Shown here one piece after another: positions 36,806 through 45,237 of a stretch of DNA of 64,000 bases. Positions within the stretch are counted from its first letter, which is position 1; every line of letters begins with the position of its first letter. Made by a program: the position numbers and the translations under genes. This DNA comes from Streptomyces xanthophaeus (GTDB lineage: Bacteria > Actinomycetota > Actinomycetes > Streptomycetales > Streptomycetaceae): NCBI RefSeq assembly GCF_030440515.1, contig NZ_CP076543.1:3687501-3751500 (forward strand), given 5' to 3'. The notes below the pieces were generated by a model. It worked only from the letters and a program-made list of their open reading frames with translations, searched no databases and was not told the origin of the DNA.

Positions 36806-37774
36806 GTGAGCACCCCCGAACTTCCCCTGATCGACCAGAACGACGGCGGCTGCGGCGACGACTGCGCCTGCGGTGACGGCGAGGAGAGCGGCCTGGACCC
36901 GGCGCTCGCCCAGCTGTTGGCCGACGCCGGCCTGGACCCGATCGAGGTCGAGGACATCGCGCACATGGCGCTGTCCGAGGACCTGGACGGCGGCGTGGAC
37001 GTGACGACCGTCGCGACCGTGCCGGAGGAGGCCGAGGCCGTCGCCGACTTCGTCGCGCGCGAGGACGGTGTCGTGGCCGGTCTGCGGATCGCCGAGGCCG
37101 TGTTCTCCGTGGTCTGCACGGAGGCCTTCGAGGTGGAGCGGCACGCGGAGGACGGCGACACCGTCGAGGCCGGGCAGCTGCTGCTGTCCGTGCGCTCGCG
37201 CACCCGTGACCTGCTGACGGCGGAGCGCAGCGCGCTGAACATCATGTGCCGGCTGTCGGGCATCGCGACGGCCACCCGCCGCTGGGCCGACGTGCTGGAG
37301 GGCACCTCGGCGAAGGTCCGCGACACCCGCAAGACCACGCCGGGCCTGCGCTCGCTGGAGAAGTACGCGGTGCGCTGCGGCGGCGGCGTCAACCACCGGA
37401 TGTCGCTGTCGGACGCCGCGCTGGTCAAGGACAACCACGTGGTGGCGGCGGGCGGTGTCGCGCAGGCGTTCAAGGCCGTGCGCGAGGCCTTCCCGGAGGT
37501 CCCGATCGAGGTCGAGGTCGACACGCTGGAGCAGATCGGGGAGGTCCTGGAGGCCGGCGCCGACCTGATCCTGCTGGACAACTTCACGGTGGAGCAGACC
37601 GCGCAGGCCGTGGCTCTGGTGGCCGGCCGCGCGGTGCTGGAGTCCTCGGGCCGCCTCACCCTGGACACGGCCCGCGCGTACGCGGAGACCGGCGTGGACT
37701 ACCTGGCGGTCGGCGCGCTGACCCACTCCTCGCCGATCCTGGACATCGGGCTCGATCTGCGCGAGGCGGTGTAA
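36806..37774 (+). CDS. nadC: Nicotinate-nucleotide pyrophosphorylase (carboxylating), QAPRTase
   Basis: Turns quinolinate and PRPP into nicotinate mononucleotide. The 322-residue enzyme shows LTAERSALNIMCRLSGIAT, DTRKTTPGLRSLEKYAV and the HRMSLSDAALVKDNH motif, plus VEVDTLEQ and LLDNFT with acidic metal/PRPP residues. The N-terminus has an uncommon Cys/Asp-rich extension (GGCGDDCACGDGEE, residues about 13-27). GTG 36806 has GGAG 8 nt upstream; a GTG at 36800 overlapping the nadB stop is an alternative. It is co-transcribed with nadB and coaX. Confidence 0.95.
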   Translation: MSTPELPLIDQNDGGCGDDCACGDGEESGLDPALAQLLADAGLDPIEVEDIAHMALSEDLDGGVDVTTVATVPEEAEAVADFVAREDGVVAGLRIAEAVFSVVCTEAFEVERHAEDGDTVEAGQLLLSVRSRTRDLLTAERSALNIMCRLSGIATATRRWADVLEGTSAKVRDTRKTTPGLRSLEKYAVRCGGGVNHRMSLSDAALVKDNHVVAAGGVAQAFKAVREAFPEVPIEVEVDTLEQIGEVLEAGADLILLDNFTVEQTAQAVALVAGRAVLESSGRLTLDTARAYAETGVDYLAVGALTHSSPILDIGLDLREAV

Positions 37775-37777
37775 CCC

Positions 37778-38587
37778 GTGCTCCTCACCATCGACGTGGG
37801 CAACACCCACACGGTCCTGGGCCTGTTCGACGGTGACGAGATCGTCGAGCACTGGCGCATCTCGACCGACCCGCAGCGCACGGCCGACGAGATGGCCGTG
37901 CTCATGCAGGGGCTGATGGGCATGCACCCGATGCTCGGCAGCGAGCTGGGCGACGGGATCCACGGCATCGCGATCTGCTCGGCGGTGCCGTCGGTCCTGC
38001 ACGAGCTGCGCGAGGTGACCCGGCGCTACTACGGCGACGTGCCCGCGGTGATCGTGGAACCGGGCACCAAGACGGGCGTGCCGATCCTCATGGACAACCC
38101 GAAGGAGGTCGGCGCGGACCGCATCGTGAACGCGGTCGCGGTGGTCGAGCTCTACGGGGGCCCGGCGATCGTGGTCGACCTGGGTACGGCGACCACCTTC
38201 GACGCGGTGTCCGCGAAGGGCGAGTACGTGGGCGGGGTGATCTCCCCGGGCATCGAGATCTCGATGGACGCACTCGGCGTACGGGGTGCCCAGCTGCGGA
38301 AGATCGAGCTGGCGCGGCCGCGCAACGTGATCGGGAAGTCCACGGTCGAGGCGATGCAGTCGGGCGTGGTCTACGGCTTCGCGGGGCAGGTCGACGGGGT
38401 CGTGACCCGGATGGCGAAGGAGCTGGCCGGACCGCACGGCGACCCGGACGACGTGCGGGTCATCGCCACGGGCGGGCTGGCTCCGATGGTGCTGGGCGAG
38501 TCCTCGGTGATCGACGACCACGAGCCGTGGCTGACGCTGATCGGGCTGCGGCTGGTGTACCAGCGCAACGCGCCGAATTTCGAGTAG
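37778..38587 (+). CDS. coaX: Type III pantothenate kinase
   Basis: Phosphorylates pantothenate in CoA synthesis. The 269-residue ASKHA-fold protein begins MLLTIDVGNTHTVLGLFDGD and contains GADRIVNAVA, VVDLGTATTFDAVS and GGVISPGIEISMDAL, with the usual catalytic Asp in the GADR segment. It starts at GTG 37778, 3 nt after nadC, so both are one operon. The pathway link to panC, three genes upstream, is direct: PanC makes the substrate of CoaX. Confidence 0.96.
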   Translation: MLLTIDVGNTHTVLGLFDGDEIVEHWRISTDPQRTADEMAVLMQGLMGMHPMLGSELGDGIHGIAICSAVPSVLHELREVTRRYYGDVPAVIVEPGTKTGVPILMDNPKEVGADRIVNAVAVVELYGGPAIVVDLGTATTFDAVSAKGEYVGGVISPGIEISMDALGVRGAQLRKIELARPRNVIGKSTVEAMQSGVVYGFAGQVDGVVTRMAKELAGPHGDPDDVRVIATGGLAPMVLGESSVIDDHEPWLTLIGLRLVYQRNAPNFE

Positions 38588-38640
38588 TACGGGCGGAGGG
38601 GTCCCGGGCCGGGCCGGGCTCGGGGCCTCGCCGGATCAGT

Positions 38641-38695
38641 ACGCCCGCGGTCAGCCCGCCCGCGGTCAGCACGCCCGCGGTCAGCACGCCCGCGG
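38641..38695. repeat. 15-bp tandem repeats
   Basis: Three full units (acgcccgcggtcagc, ccgcccgcggtcagc, acgcccgcggtcagc) and a partial fourth overlap the end of the next gene and its stop codon. Confidence 0.85.
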
Positions 38696-38890
38696 GCGGA
38701 CGAATATCCGGCGCAGGGCGGCGCGCCAGGGGTGGCGGCCCGATCTGCCGTCCATGACGGCGCGGGCCTGTTCGTACGAGCGGAGCGAGCGCAGGACGGC
38801 GACGTCGTCGCGCCCGGGCGGCGGGGGCATCGGGGCGCCCTGCTGGGAGGCCCGGTAGGTGTCGATCATGTACTGCTCGATTGCGGTCAT
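38681..38890 (-). CDS. Small hypothetical protein (69 residues)
   Basis: The sequence MTAIEQYMIDTYRASQQGAP is followed by MPPPPGRDDVAVLRSLRSYE and an Arg-rich C-terminus. It is soluble with no recognised domain. The last codons and stop lie within a 15-bp tandem repeat, so its C-terminus may vary between strains. The 3' end converges on coaX. It is a plausible small Streptomyces gene, though without independent functional clues. Confidence 0.6.
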   Translation of the reverse strand: MTAIEQYMIDTYRASQQGAPMPPPPGRDDVAVLRSLRSYEQARAVMDGRSGRHPWRAALRRIFVRPRAC

Positions 38891-39088
38891 GGACCAAGCC
38901 TCACCCCGTCGGCGGCATCGCGCACGACAGTTGACGTTCCCCGTCAATCGACGGCTCGAAAGCGCCCCTGCGGCCACAAATGATCACTCGTCCGGCCGCC
39001 GCGACGGGGCGCCCGCGGCCACCCGGACGGCGGGGCCGACAGGCCCGTCCCGGCTTTCCCGGCGTGCGCGGAACGACAGAATGGCCTG

Positions 39089-40216
39089 ATGAGCGTCACG
39101 ATCGACATCGCAGGCCTGCCCACCGAGCGGATCACTTTCGCGCCTTCCCCGCTCGCCGAGCTCTGCATGGCCCTGCACGCGCTCTCCCAGCCCGCGCACC
39201 ACCCCGGGCTGACCTCCTGGACCACCGCCACCGCCGCCTCGCTCGATCCGTGCCTCGCGGACCGGCTGCTGGAGGCCGACTTCATGTGGCGGAGCTCGTT
39301 CTCCGACATCTTCATGCCCTTCGCCGGGCTGCCCGGCGGAACCGGGCAGCCCGCCGCGACGCTGGCCGAGGCGCTGGACGTGCTCGACCGCCTCGACGAC
39401 GAGCGGTTCGTGCGGGCCGCCCTGGAGCAGTGCTGGCTGGCGCTCTACAACGAGGGCGGCCCGTCCTCCTCGCCGCTGGACAACCCGGCGGCGCGGGCCA
39501 AGGCGCTGGAGACGGCCGCCGCCCGCGGCCCGCGCCAGCTGGACTTCTCCATGCGGCTCCTCGACGACACGGCCGCCGTGCGGGTGTGGATGCGGCGCCT
39601 CCTGGAGGACTGCGACGAGGCCTTCTTCGCCGAGACGTGGAAGCGCGTCGAGCCGGGGCAGAGCGCCGACGCCCGGCACAAGACGGAGGTGCTGCGCCGC
39701 AAGGGGCTGCCGACCGTGCTGAAGGAGGTCTCGGCGGCGCTGAGCGTCGACGCCGCCGGCACCACCATCACCGCCGACAAGATGGTCCACGGATCGACGA
39801 CCGCGACCGATCACCGAATAGGCACCGGTCTGGTCTTCGTGCCGACCAACTTCGGCTGGCCGCATCTGCTGGTGCTGCACGCGCCGGGCTGGCGGCCGGT
39901 GGTCCACTATCCGCTCGGCTCCCCCGAACTGGCCTCCGGGCCGGGCTCGGTGGAGCTGCTCCAGCGGCGGATGGAGGCGCTGGCGCATCCGATGCGGATG
40001 ATGCTGTGCCGGAGCCTGGCCCGGGCCCCGTTCACGACGAGCGAGCTGGCGACCGTGTACGGGATCACCGCGCCGGAGGTGTCGCGGCATCTGGCCGTCC
40101 TGAAGAAGGCCGGTCTGATGCATACGCGGCGTCAGGGCCGCTACTCCCAGCACCAGTTGGATCTGACGGCGGTCGCGCGCATCGGGTCGGACTTCATCGA
40201 AGGCATCCTCCGCTAG
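39089..40216 (+). CDS. DUF5937/ArsR-type winged-helix regulator
   Basis: A 375-residue protein. The N-terminal ~280 residues are a DUF5937-like domain (ITFAPSPLAELCMALHALSQ, RLLEADFMWRSSF), seen fused to ArsR DNA-binding domains in actinobacteria. The C-terminal ~80 residues are a typical ArsR wHTH: LAHPMRMMLCRSLARAPFTT, then ITAPEVSRHLAVLKKAGLM. No metal-binding Cys motif is seen, so it is not a classical metal sensor. CAGAAT (39077-39082) lies 6 nt before the ATG, implying a leaderless message. It is monocistronic. Confidence 0.88.
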   Translation: MSVTIDIAGLPTERITFAPSPLAELCMALHALSQPAHHPGLTSWTTATAASLDPCLADRLLEADFMWRSSFSDIFMPFAGLPGGTGQPAATLAEALDVLDRLDDERFVRAALEQCWLALYNEGGPSSSPLDNPAARAKALETAAARGPRQLDFSMRLLDDTAAVRVWMRRLLEDCDEAFFAETWKRVEPGQSADARHKTEVLRRKGLPTVLKEVSAALSVDAAGTTITADKMVHGSTTATDHRIGTGLVFVPTNFGWPHLLVLHAPGWRPVVHYPLGSPELASGPGSVELLQRRMEALAHPMRMMLCRSLARAPFTTSELATVYGITAPEVSRHLAVLKKAGLMHTRRQGRYSQHQLDLTAVARIGSDFIEGILR

Positions 40217-40446
40217 AACGAACCGGCGCGCGGTTGGCCGGATTTGGGCGGCCCAGATTCACCGATATACGGAATTCATAAACCGGAATCAGCGAAAACT
40301 CTGGCCATGGTGGCCACTTGCTGTCTAACGTGCGTCCACCGATCCCCCACGTAACGCGCACCACTTGCTCACGCGCTCCACCACGCTCCGCCGTGCTGTG
40401 CCCTGCTCCGCCCTGCCCTGCTCGCCTTTGCCGTGGAAGGACCTTC

Positions 40447-41997
40447 ATGCCCTCACGCCGTATAGCCGCAGCAACCGCCGCCCTGGCAGCCGCAGCCCTC
40501 GTCTCGCCGCTGCTGCTGGCCGGACCGGCCGGAGCCACCGCAAGCCCGCAGAGCGACGCCGCCCGGGGTGACGCGCTCGCCAAGAAGCTGGTCAAGGAAG
40601 CGACCGGCAAGGGCGCCTACAACCACCTCAAGGTCCTGCAGTCGCTCGCCGACTACAACAACGGCAACCGCGCGGCCGGCTCCAAGGGCCACGTGCAGTC
40701 GGCCAAGTACATCGAGGCCGTGATGAAGGCGGCCGGCTACAAGGTCACCAAGAACGAATTCGACTTCGTGTACGTCGAGACCATCGAGGAGAAGCTGACG
40801 GTGGGCGGCGCGAACCAGCGCGACGTACCGATCCACCTGATGTCGTACACGGCGAACAGCCCGGAGGGCGGTGTGACCGCCGGCGTCGCCGTCGCCCCGG
40901 TCGACGCGGACGGGACCAACGGCTGCGAGCCCGGCGACTTCGCCTCCGGCACCTTCACCGGCAAGATCGCCCTGGTCAAGCGCGGCGGCTGCACCTTCGC
41001 GGCCAAGCAGGCCAACGCGGCGGCGGCCGGCGCGGTCGGCGCGATCATCTACAACAACACCGCGGGCGCCCTCAACGGAACCCTCGGCGATCCGAACGCG
41101 GGCAAGATCCCGACGGGCGGCGTCACCCAGGAGGACGGCGAGAAGCTCGCCGCCGAGGCCGCGGCCGGCCCGGTCGAGGTCACCCTCGACATCCGGCAGC
41201 TGCGCGAGAACCGCAAGACGTACAACGTCATCGCCGAGACCCAGGGCGGCGACGAGAACAACACCGTCTTCCTCGGCTCGCACCTCGACTCGGTCGCGGC
41301 CGGCCCCGGCATCAACGACAACGGGTCCGGATCGGCCGGCATCCTCCAGGTCGCGCAGCGCCTCGCGAGCAGCCAGTCGAAGATCAAGAACAAGGTCAAG
41401 TTCGCCTGGTGGTCGGCCGAGGAGTTCGGCCTGCTCGGCTCCGAGGCGTACGTCGCCGGGCTGAGCGACGCGCAGAAGAAGCAGATCAAGCTCTACCTGA
41501 ACTTCGACATGATCGCCTCGCCGAACGCCGCGTACTTCGTCTACGACGGCGACGACTCGGACGCGACCGGCGCGGGCCCCGGCCCGCAGGGCTCCGCCCA
41601 GCTGGAGAAGGGGATCAACGACTTCCTCGACTCGAAGAAGATCCCGCACGAGGGCACGGACTTCTCGGGCCGCTCGGACTACGGCCCGTTCATCGAGGTC
41701 GGCATCCCGTCCGGCGGCACCTTCACCGGCGCCGAGGGCATCAAGACCCCGGAGCAGGCCGCGAAGTTCGGCGGCCAGGCGGGTGTCGCCTACGACGTGA
41801 ACTACCACGGCAAGGGTGACGACATCACCAACATCGACCAGAAGGCGCTCGACATCAACGTCGACGTCATCGCCGACGCGGTCGGCCACTACGCCTTCGA
41901 CCTGGCCCCGCTGTCGAAGCCGGTCGTCTCGCAGCCGACGGGCGGCTCGGGCAGCGGCGGCGGCCTGCACCAGGGCCACGACGAGGTGCAGCAGTAA
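40447..41997 (+). CDS. Secreted M28 aminopeptidase with PA domain
   Basis: An exported zinc aminopeptidase of 516 residues related to the Streptomyces griseus aminopeptidase. A signal peptide covers residues 1-30 (ending AGA). A protease-associated domain (CEPGDFASGTFTGKIALVKR and GGCTFAAKQANA) is inserted at about 130-240. The M28 core then follows, with metal ligands in LGSHLDSV, GINDNGSGSAG, SAEEFGLLGS (the general-base Glu and ligand Glu), NFDMI and DVNYHGKGDD. GGAAGG precedes ATG 40447. It ends in a Gly/Ser-rich tail (GGSGSGGG) with several His. It is a single-gene transcript with a terminator. Confidence 0.94.
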   Translation: MPSRRIAAATAALAAAALVSPLLLAGPAGATASPQSDAARGDALAKKLVKEATGKGAYNHLKVLQSLADYNNGNRAAGSKGHVQSAKYIEAVMKAAGYKVTKNEFDFVYVETIEEKLTVGGANQRDVPIHLMSYTANSPEGGVTAGVAVAPVDADGTNGCEPGDFASGTFTGKIALVKRGGCTFAAKQANAAAAGAVGAIIYNNTAGALNGTLGDPNAGKIPTGGVTQEDGEKLAAEAAAGPVEVTLDIRQLRENRKTYNVIAETQGGDENNTVFLGSHLDSVAAGPGINDNGSGSAGILQVAQRLASSQSKIKNKVKFAWWSAEEFGLLGSEAYVAGLSDAQKKQIKLYLNFDMIASPNAAYFVYDGDDSDATGAGPGPQGSAQLEKGINDFLDSKKIPHEGTDFSGRSDYGPFIEVGIPSGGTFTGAEGIKTPEQAAKFGGQAGVAYDVNYHGKGDDITNIDQKALDINVDVIADAVGHYAFDLAPLSKPVVSQPTGGSGSGGGLHQGHDEVQQ

Positions 41998-42016
41998 CCA
42001 CGTAGGCAGCTGTACA

Positions 42017-42052
42017 GGAGGGCCGGGATCCCGCAGCGGATTCCGGCCCTCC
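42017..42052 (+). terminator. Terminator of the M28 peptidase gene
   Basis: GGAGGGCCGG (42017-42026) pairs with CCGGCCCTCC (42043-42052); GATCC/GGAT in the loop can extend the stem. It begins 20 nt after the stop. Confidence 0.75.
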
Positions 42053-42229
42053 GCGCGTCGGCCCGGGCGCTCCCGTCCGCACCCACCGCACCGTACGAAG
42101 ATCCATCGTTCGAACTCGTGCACCGTTCGCCACGCGTTTTGTCACGGAGAGCACCCAAAATATCCCTTACGGTTACTTTGAGTGAGAAATCCCTGCACAG
42201 CGCCCTCGGGCGGGAGGAGCCACACCGTC

Positions 42230-43096
42230 ATGCCCATGCTGCTGATCAAAGGTTCGTACGAGATCCTCGGGACCGACCCGGACGGGGACACCATCCACTT
42301 CCGGCCCGACAACCCCGACGAGTGGGACCTCATCGGCGGCCCGCGGAAGGTCAAGCGCAACGCGGCGGGCCGCGGGAAGCTGCGCCTGGAGGCCATCGAC
42401 GCCCTGGAGACCCACTACTCACGGACCGGTCCCACGGTCCATCAGCCGCTCGCCCTCGCCAACGCCGCCCGGGACGCGGTACTGGAGTGGGTCGGCTTCA
42501 CCAGCGTCACCCGGGGGCCCGACGGGCTGGTGACGGCCTCGACCCCGGCGAGCGTGCCCGGCTTCGTCCTGACGCGGAGCGTCGACATCAGCCGCCGGTG
42601 CATCGCCTTCGCAGGGCGGGGCGAACCGCCGGCCGCCAGCGGGACCCAGGTGCTCGTGGACGTGGCCATGCTGGAGCTCACCCTCAACCACCACCTGATC
42701 AAGGAGGGGCTGGTGTATCCGCTGTACTACAACACGCTCTTCCACGACCTGCGCAACGCGATCACCACCACGGCCCAGAAGGCACGGACCGCCACACCTC
42801 CCAAGGGAGTGTGGGCCGAGGACTCGACCGTCAGCGGAGCGACGGTCACCGGCATGACCTCGATCACCGAGCACGAGGTCATCTTCCCCAAGCTCTTCCG
42901 GCGTCTGGTGGACTACCTCAACCTCGGCGACACCGACCTCTCCGGCTTCCCCGCCTACCTGGACCAGCAGGCCGACAAGTTCCTCATCCTGCCCACCGGC
43001 CAGTTCACCACGGGCCTCGACGAGGTGGTCCAGGTTTCCGGCACCACGGTGAAGATGACCCGCAACCCCGAGGACCTCGTCTTCGACGAGGACTGA
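42230..43096 (+). CDS. SNase-like (thermonuclease-fold) cytoplasmic protein
   Basis: A 288-residue protein without signal peptide. DPDGDTIHFRPDNP (about 16-29), KLRLEAIDALETHY (50-63) and NHHLIKEGLVYPLY match, in order, the DGDT, R-L-x-x-I-D-x-x-E and L-x-x-x-G-x-A-x-x-Y segments of staphylococcal-nuclease (TNase) domains, followed by KARTATPPKGVWAED, the usual helix before GIW. A C-terminal extension (about 210-288) is new to me. Nuclease activity is uncertain because the catalytic Arg/Glu set cannot be confirmed by eye. GGGAGGAG 10 nt before ATG 42230 fixes the start. It leads a four-gene cassette. Confidence 0.7.
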   Translation: MPMLLIKGSYEILGTDPDGDTIHFRPDNPDEWDLIGGPRKVKRNAAGRGKLRLEAIDALETHYSRTGPTVHQPLALANAARDAVLEWVGFTSVTRGPDGLVTASTPASVPGFVLTRSVDISRRCIAFAGRGEPPAASGTQVLVDVAMLELTLNHHLIKEGLVYPLYYNTLFHDLRNAITTTAQKARTATPPKGVWAEDSTVSGATVTGMTSITEHEVIFPKLFRRLVDYLNLGDTDLSGFPAYLDQQADKFLILPTGQFTTGLDEVVQVSGTTVKMTRNPEDLVFDED

Positions 43097-43112
43097 GCGG
43101 GAGACGACCGTC

Positions 43113-43511
43113 ATGACCGACGCCACGGACTTCCGCGCCCTCTCCGAACTCCTCACCGGTGAACCGTCCCTCGACCAGGCAACGGCGGACGCTCACCGCA
43201 CCCACCTCGCAGCCCACTACCCGGCAGCGCTCCCGCGCCTGATCGAGGCCTACCGGACCGCGTCGGGGCAGCCCGACCCCGGCGCCGCGCTGTTCGCCGC
43301 CGTGAACGCCGCTCCGGAGCTCGCCCGCATCGCCCGGGAGACCCTCGCGATCTGGTACACCGCCCAGTTCACCCGGCCCGACAACACCCAGGCCGGGCCC
43401 GCCACGCCCGGCCTCTACCGCGGGGGGCTGGTGTGGCAGGCGATCCGGGCGTACCCGATCTCCGCCGCTCCTTCGCCCGGCACCTACGGCCACTGGGCAC
43501 AGCACCCCTGA
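43113..43511 (+). CDS. FAD-dependent dehydrogenase small subunit-like protein
   Basis: A 132-residue protein. The segment ARETLAIWYTAQFTRPD, followed by YRGGLVWQAIRAYPI and PSPGTYGHWAQ at the C-terminus, resembles the small subunits of membrane-bound FAD sugar dehydrogenases (sorbitol/gluconate/fructose dehydrogenase, FAD-SLDH family). Those usually carry a Tat signal; this one has none. It stands 16 bp after the SNase-like gene and 15 bp before the GMC flavoprotein gene, which would be its large subunit. The pairing gives the call more weight than the sequence alone. Confidence 0.65.
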   Translation: MTDATDFRALSELLTGEPSLDQATADAHRTHLAAHYPAALPRLIEAYRTASGQPDPGAALFAAVNAAPELARIARETLAIWYTAQFTRPDNTQAGPATPGLYRGGLVWQAIRAYPISAAPSPGTYGHWAQHP

Positions 43512-43526
43512 AACGAGGACAGCCGG

Positions 43527-45227
43527 ATGGACTCCACCCCCTACGACGTCGTCATCGTCGGCGCCGGTGTGGCCGGCGCCCTGGCCGCCTGCCGGATCAA
43601 GGAAACCAAGCCGCATGCCCGGGTCCTGCTCCTGGACGCCGGCGACAACAGCCTCACCGAAGACCAGCGAGCCGCGTTCGTCGACTCCTACCAGGTCTCC
43701 GAGACCAAGAACGTCCCCTCCCCCTATGCGGCTCTGGGCAACAACAAACACGGCTGGGCGCCGTCCTCCGACAACACGGGCGATCCCGTCGCGATGAACC
43801 GCTACTACGTGGAGACCGGGCCCGACCTGTTCAAGAGCGGCTTCACCCGCATGACCGGCGGCAGCACCTGGGCCTGGCGCGGCAACACCCCCCGCTTCCT
43901 GCCCAGCGACTTCGAGCTCAAGACCCGCTTCGGCATCGCGGTCGACTGGCCGCTCACCTACGCCGACCTGGAGCCTTTCTACGCACAGGCGGAGGAAGAG
44001 CTGGGCGTCTCCGGCAACCGCGAGGAATGGGACCCGCTCACCCCGCGCAGCACCGACTTCCCGATGCCCGGCATCGTCGCCAGCTATGGTGACGAACTCG
44101 TCCGGGCCGCCCTTGCCACCATCGACCCGATCGACGGCACCCCCGTCACCCTGGTGACCACCCCGCAGGCCCGCAACTCCCGGACCTACCAGGGCCGCAG
44201 CCCCTGCCTGGGCAACGCCAGCTGCATCCCCGTCTGCCCCTCCGGCGCCAAGTACGACGCCTCCGTCCACGTCCGCCGGGCCCGCGACGTCCTCGGTGTC
44301 GAGGTGCGCACCGGCTGCACCGTCACCCGGCTCGTCCCGCGCCCCGGCAACGCCGCGCCGACCGTCGTCCTGCGGGACTGGACCACGGACGACCGGGCCG
44401 AACAGCAGGTCGACGGCAACCATGTCGTACTGGCCCTGAACGCGATCGAGATCCCGAAGCTGTGGTTGATCTCCGGCCTCGACAACCGCAGTGACCAGGT
44501 GGGCCGCAACCTCATGGACCACCTCACCGAAGAGGTCGTCGGACTCTTCGGAAAGCCCGTCTTCCCCTTCCGCGGACCGCAGTCGACCCTGAGCATCGAG
44601 ACCTTCCGCGACGGCGACTGGCGCCGTACCACCGGCGCCTTCCGCATGACGGTCGGCAATGACGGCTGGGGCCGCTTCGAATCCCCCTCGGCAGCCCTGG
44701 ACAAGCTGATGTGGGATCCTGCCGGCCAGCGCCTCAAGCGCTACGGCCAGGACCTGCGGGACAAGCTCGCGGACCGCGTCACCCGCATGATGCGGATCGG
44801 CTACTCCACCGAACAGCTCCCCGACCCCGCCAACCGGGTCACCCTCTCCGACCAGCGCGACGCGCTCGACGTCCCGCGCCCCAAGATCGCGTTCAAGGTC
44901 GACGACTACTCCAAGCGGGCCCTGGCCTACGGGCATTCGGTGGCACGCCGCATCTGGCAGCACATGGAGGACACGTCGGGCGCCCGTGCGGTCGAACCAC
45001 TGCAGCCGACGCTGAAGTTCAACGGCGCGGGCCACCACATGGGCACCACCCGGATGGGCACCGACCGGTCGACTTCCGTGGTCGACGCCGACGGCCTCTC
45101 CCACGCGCACGCCAACCTGTGGGTCGTCGGCTCCTCCGTCTTCCCCACCGGCAGCACCGCCAACCCCGCCCTCACCTTGGCCGCGCTGACCCTGCGCACC
45201 GCGGACAAGCTCGCCTGCGCACTGTGA
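43527..45227 (+). CDS. GMC-family flavoprotein oxidoreductase (sugar/polyol dehydrogenase-like)
   Basis: A 566-residue FAD enzyme. The dinucleotide-binding loop VVIVGAGVAGALAACRI is at 8-24. C227, C233 and C237 (PCLGNASCIPVCP) match the Cys cluster found in gluconate/fructose dehydrogenase flavoproteins. The signature GAGHHMGTTRMG lies at 500-511, with the active-site His and, near the end, N546 in STANPALTLAAL. No signal peptide and no heme subunit gene are nearby, so it probably works in the cytoplasm with an unknown acceptor. It is tightly linked to the small-subunit-like gene upstream and to a phosphatase gene 10 bp downstream. Confidence 0.88.
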   Translation: MDSTPYDVVIVGAGVAGALAACRIKETKPHARVLLLDAGDNSLTEDQRAAFVDSYQVSETKNVPSPYAALGNNKHGWAPSSDNTGDPVAMNRYYVETGPDLFKSGFTRMTGGSTWAWRGNTPRFLPSDFELKTRFGIAVDWPLTYADLEPFYAQAEEELGVSGNREEWDPLTPRSTDFPMPGIVASYGDELVRAALATIDPIDGTPVTLVTTPQARNSRTYQGRSPCLGNASCIPVCPSGAKYDASVHVRRARDVLGVEVRTGCTVTRLVPRPGNAAPTVVLRDWTTDDRAEQQVDGNHVVLALNAIEIPKLWLISGLDNRSDQVGRNLMDHLTEEVVGLFGKPVFPFRGPQSTLSIETFRDGDWRRTTGAFRMTVGNDGWGRFESPSAALDKLMWDPAGQRLKRYGQDLRDKLADRVTRMMRIGYSTEQLPDPANRVTLSDQRDALDVPRPKIAFKVDDYSKRALAYGHSVARRIWQHMEDTSGARAVEPLQPTLKFNGAGHHMGTTRMGTDRSTSVVDADGLSHAHANLWVVGSSVFPTGSTANPALTLAALTLRTADKLACAL

Positions 45228-45237
45228 CCGCGCCACG

